Assembly: GCA_026395455.1 (NCBI GenBank) | Contig: JAPLYR010000043.1 | Span: 4,597 to 10,076, forward strand | Origin: Candidatus Roizmanbacteria bacterium | GTDB lineage: Bacteria; Patescibacteriota; Microgenomatia; UBA1406; GWC2-37-13 | DNA: 5,480 nt | Direction: 5' to 3' | The notes under the pieces: model-generated | Told to the model about the DNA's origin: nothing | What the model saw: only the letters and a program-made list of their open reading frames with translations | Databases searched by the model: none | Translations under genes and position numbers: made by a program | Part shown: positions 4,724-5,480 of the stretch, one piece after another | Position numbering within the stretch: position 1 is the first letter of the stretch | How the letters are laid out: each line of letters starts with the position of its first letter

Positions 4724-5480
4724 GATATTAGGCATAGGACGTGTGCAGGAGAACATTGACTTGTTCCCGTATCTTTCTATGCGTCTTCATACAATAGCAC
4801 AGTATTATTTTGAGGCTCAATCGAAAGAAGATCTCATAAATGCTGTTAAAGCAACTCAAATGGCAAAAGTCCCCCTTATCATGCTTGGCGGTGGAAGCAA
4901 TGCAATATTTGACCGCGCGGAAATAAAAGGTCTTGTCGTAAAAAATAATTATTCATCTATCAATGCGATAGCTGCAACCGACACAACGGTCGATGTTGAA
5001 GTAGGATCCGGCACCAATATGGCAGTACTTGTACAGAAACTGACTGAACAAGGATTGTCAGGTCTTGAATACCATAAAGGTCTTCCTGGTACTGTAGGGG
5101 GAGCAGTATACATGAATTCAAAATGGCTTCGCCCTGTTTGTTATGTGGGTGATTATGTTGAATCGGCCCATCTTATTAACAGAGAAGGTGAAGTAAAAGT
5201 TGTTGATAAAACGTATTTTGCATTTTCATATGACTATAGTGTCTTACAAAAAACACATGAACTCTTATTGAGTATTGTGTTCCGACTCCAAAAGAAGGAT
5301 GTTGAAGTTGTGACAGAGCGTGCAAATACTTCAGTGGAATACCGAAAAAAAACTCAGCCAATAGGGGTTGCCACCTGTGGATGTTTTTTCCGCAATATCA
5401 GTGCTGAAGAGCAACAAGCACATGGACTTCCCACAAAATCTGCAGGATATTTGATTGACAAAGCAGGAATGAAGGGAATG
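4704..5480 (+). CDS. murB: MurB, UDP-N-acetylenolpyruvoylglucosamine reductase (3'-truncated by window edge)
   Basis: FAD-dependent, NADPH-using enzyme that reduces UDP-GlcNAc-enolpyruvate to UDP-MurNAc, the substrate of MurC encoded just upstream. The reading frame is open from ATG 4704 to the last base (259 residues); perhaps 60-70 C-terminal residues are missing. Visible: EN at 16-17; the FAD-binding LGGGSNAIF at 61-69; the GLEYHKGLPGTVGGAVYMN stretch at 120-138; FSYDYSVL at 174-181, where E. coli has a YRDS-type motif; TCGCFFRN at 224-231, equivalent to the GSFFKN motif with the proton-donor Ser replaced by Cys227; and the start of the C-terminal AGYLIDKAGMKG at 247-258. No Shine-Dalgarno precedes the ATG, which lies 20 nt inside murC, so translation probably depends on ribosomes finishing murC. 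Family assignment is very secure. Confidence 0.95.
   Translation, partial: MKNQFDEILGIGRVQENIDLFPYLSMRLHTIAQYYFEAQSKEDLINAVKATQMAKVPLIMLGGGSNAIFDRAEIKGLVVKNNYSSINAIAATDTTVDVEVGSGTNMAVLVQKLTEQGLSGLEYHKGLPGTVGGAVYMNSKWLRPVCYVGDYVESAHLINREGEVKVVDKTYFAFSYDYSVLQKTHELLLSIVFRLQKKDVEVVTERANTSVEYRKKTQPIGVATCGCFFRNISAEEQQAHGLPTKSAGYLIDKAGMKGM

Noticed and set aside
5176..5361. Minus-strand open frame inside murB
   Set aside because: Antisense shadow of conserved MurB sequence.
1..5480. Alternative genetic code (TGA as Gly)
   Set aside because: TGA ends murE, pgeF and murC exactly where the families end, and no in-frame TGA occurs within the genes.

Overview
The window is a gene-dense, single-strand (+) stretch of a bacterial chromosome with six protein genes and no gap longer than about 45 bases. 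Four genes serve cytoplasmic peptidoglycan precursor synthesis (murE, pgeF, murC, murB). Two encode small-molecule or ion membrane proteins (a CaCA-type cation exchanger homologue and a shortened TspO). I see no RNA genes, mobile elements, CRISPR arrays or convincing terminators.

Organism: the compact genes, tiny intergenic gaps, short gene overlaps and sequence style of the Mur proteins (for example GSAGLRD and EYPWSD in MurE, and the FITD / FDHPDVYDDLE style of MurC) suggest a Patescibacteria / Candidate Phyla Radiation bacterium, probably of the Parcubacteria side. This is inferred from remembered family patterns, not from a search. TGA acts as a normal stop for murE, pgeF and murC, which argues against the TGA=Gly code of Gracilibacteria/SR1.

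Layout: (1) 3-905, the C-terminal 300 residues of MurE, whose start lies before the window; (2) 886-1620, pgeF, overlapping murE by 20 nt; (3) 1651-2829, a 10-helix CaCA exchanger homologue; (4) 2867-3265, a four-helix TspO lacking the usual first helix; (5) 3311-4723, murC; (6) 4704-5480, murB, overlapping murC by 20 nt and cut off by the window end.

How they work together: MurB makes UDP-MurNAc, MurC adds L-Ala, and MurE adds the third residue after MurD. PgeF is known in E. coli to remove precursors in which MurC misincorporated L-Ser. The two overlapping pairs (murE-pgeF and murC-murB) look translationally linked. The two membrane genes between them have no evident link to the wall.

The most interesting regulatory signal is that the exchanger, tspO and murC each have a -10-like hexamer ending only 6-8 nt before the ATG. 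This predicts leaderless or nearly leaderless mRNAs and a separate promoter for each. I found no evidence of a wholly new system. The second-look items are residue-level departures in MurE, MurC, MurB, TspO and the exchanger, plus the leaderless-promoter pattern.
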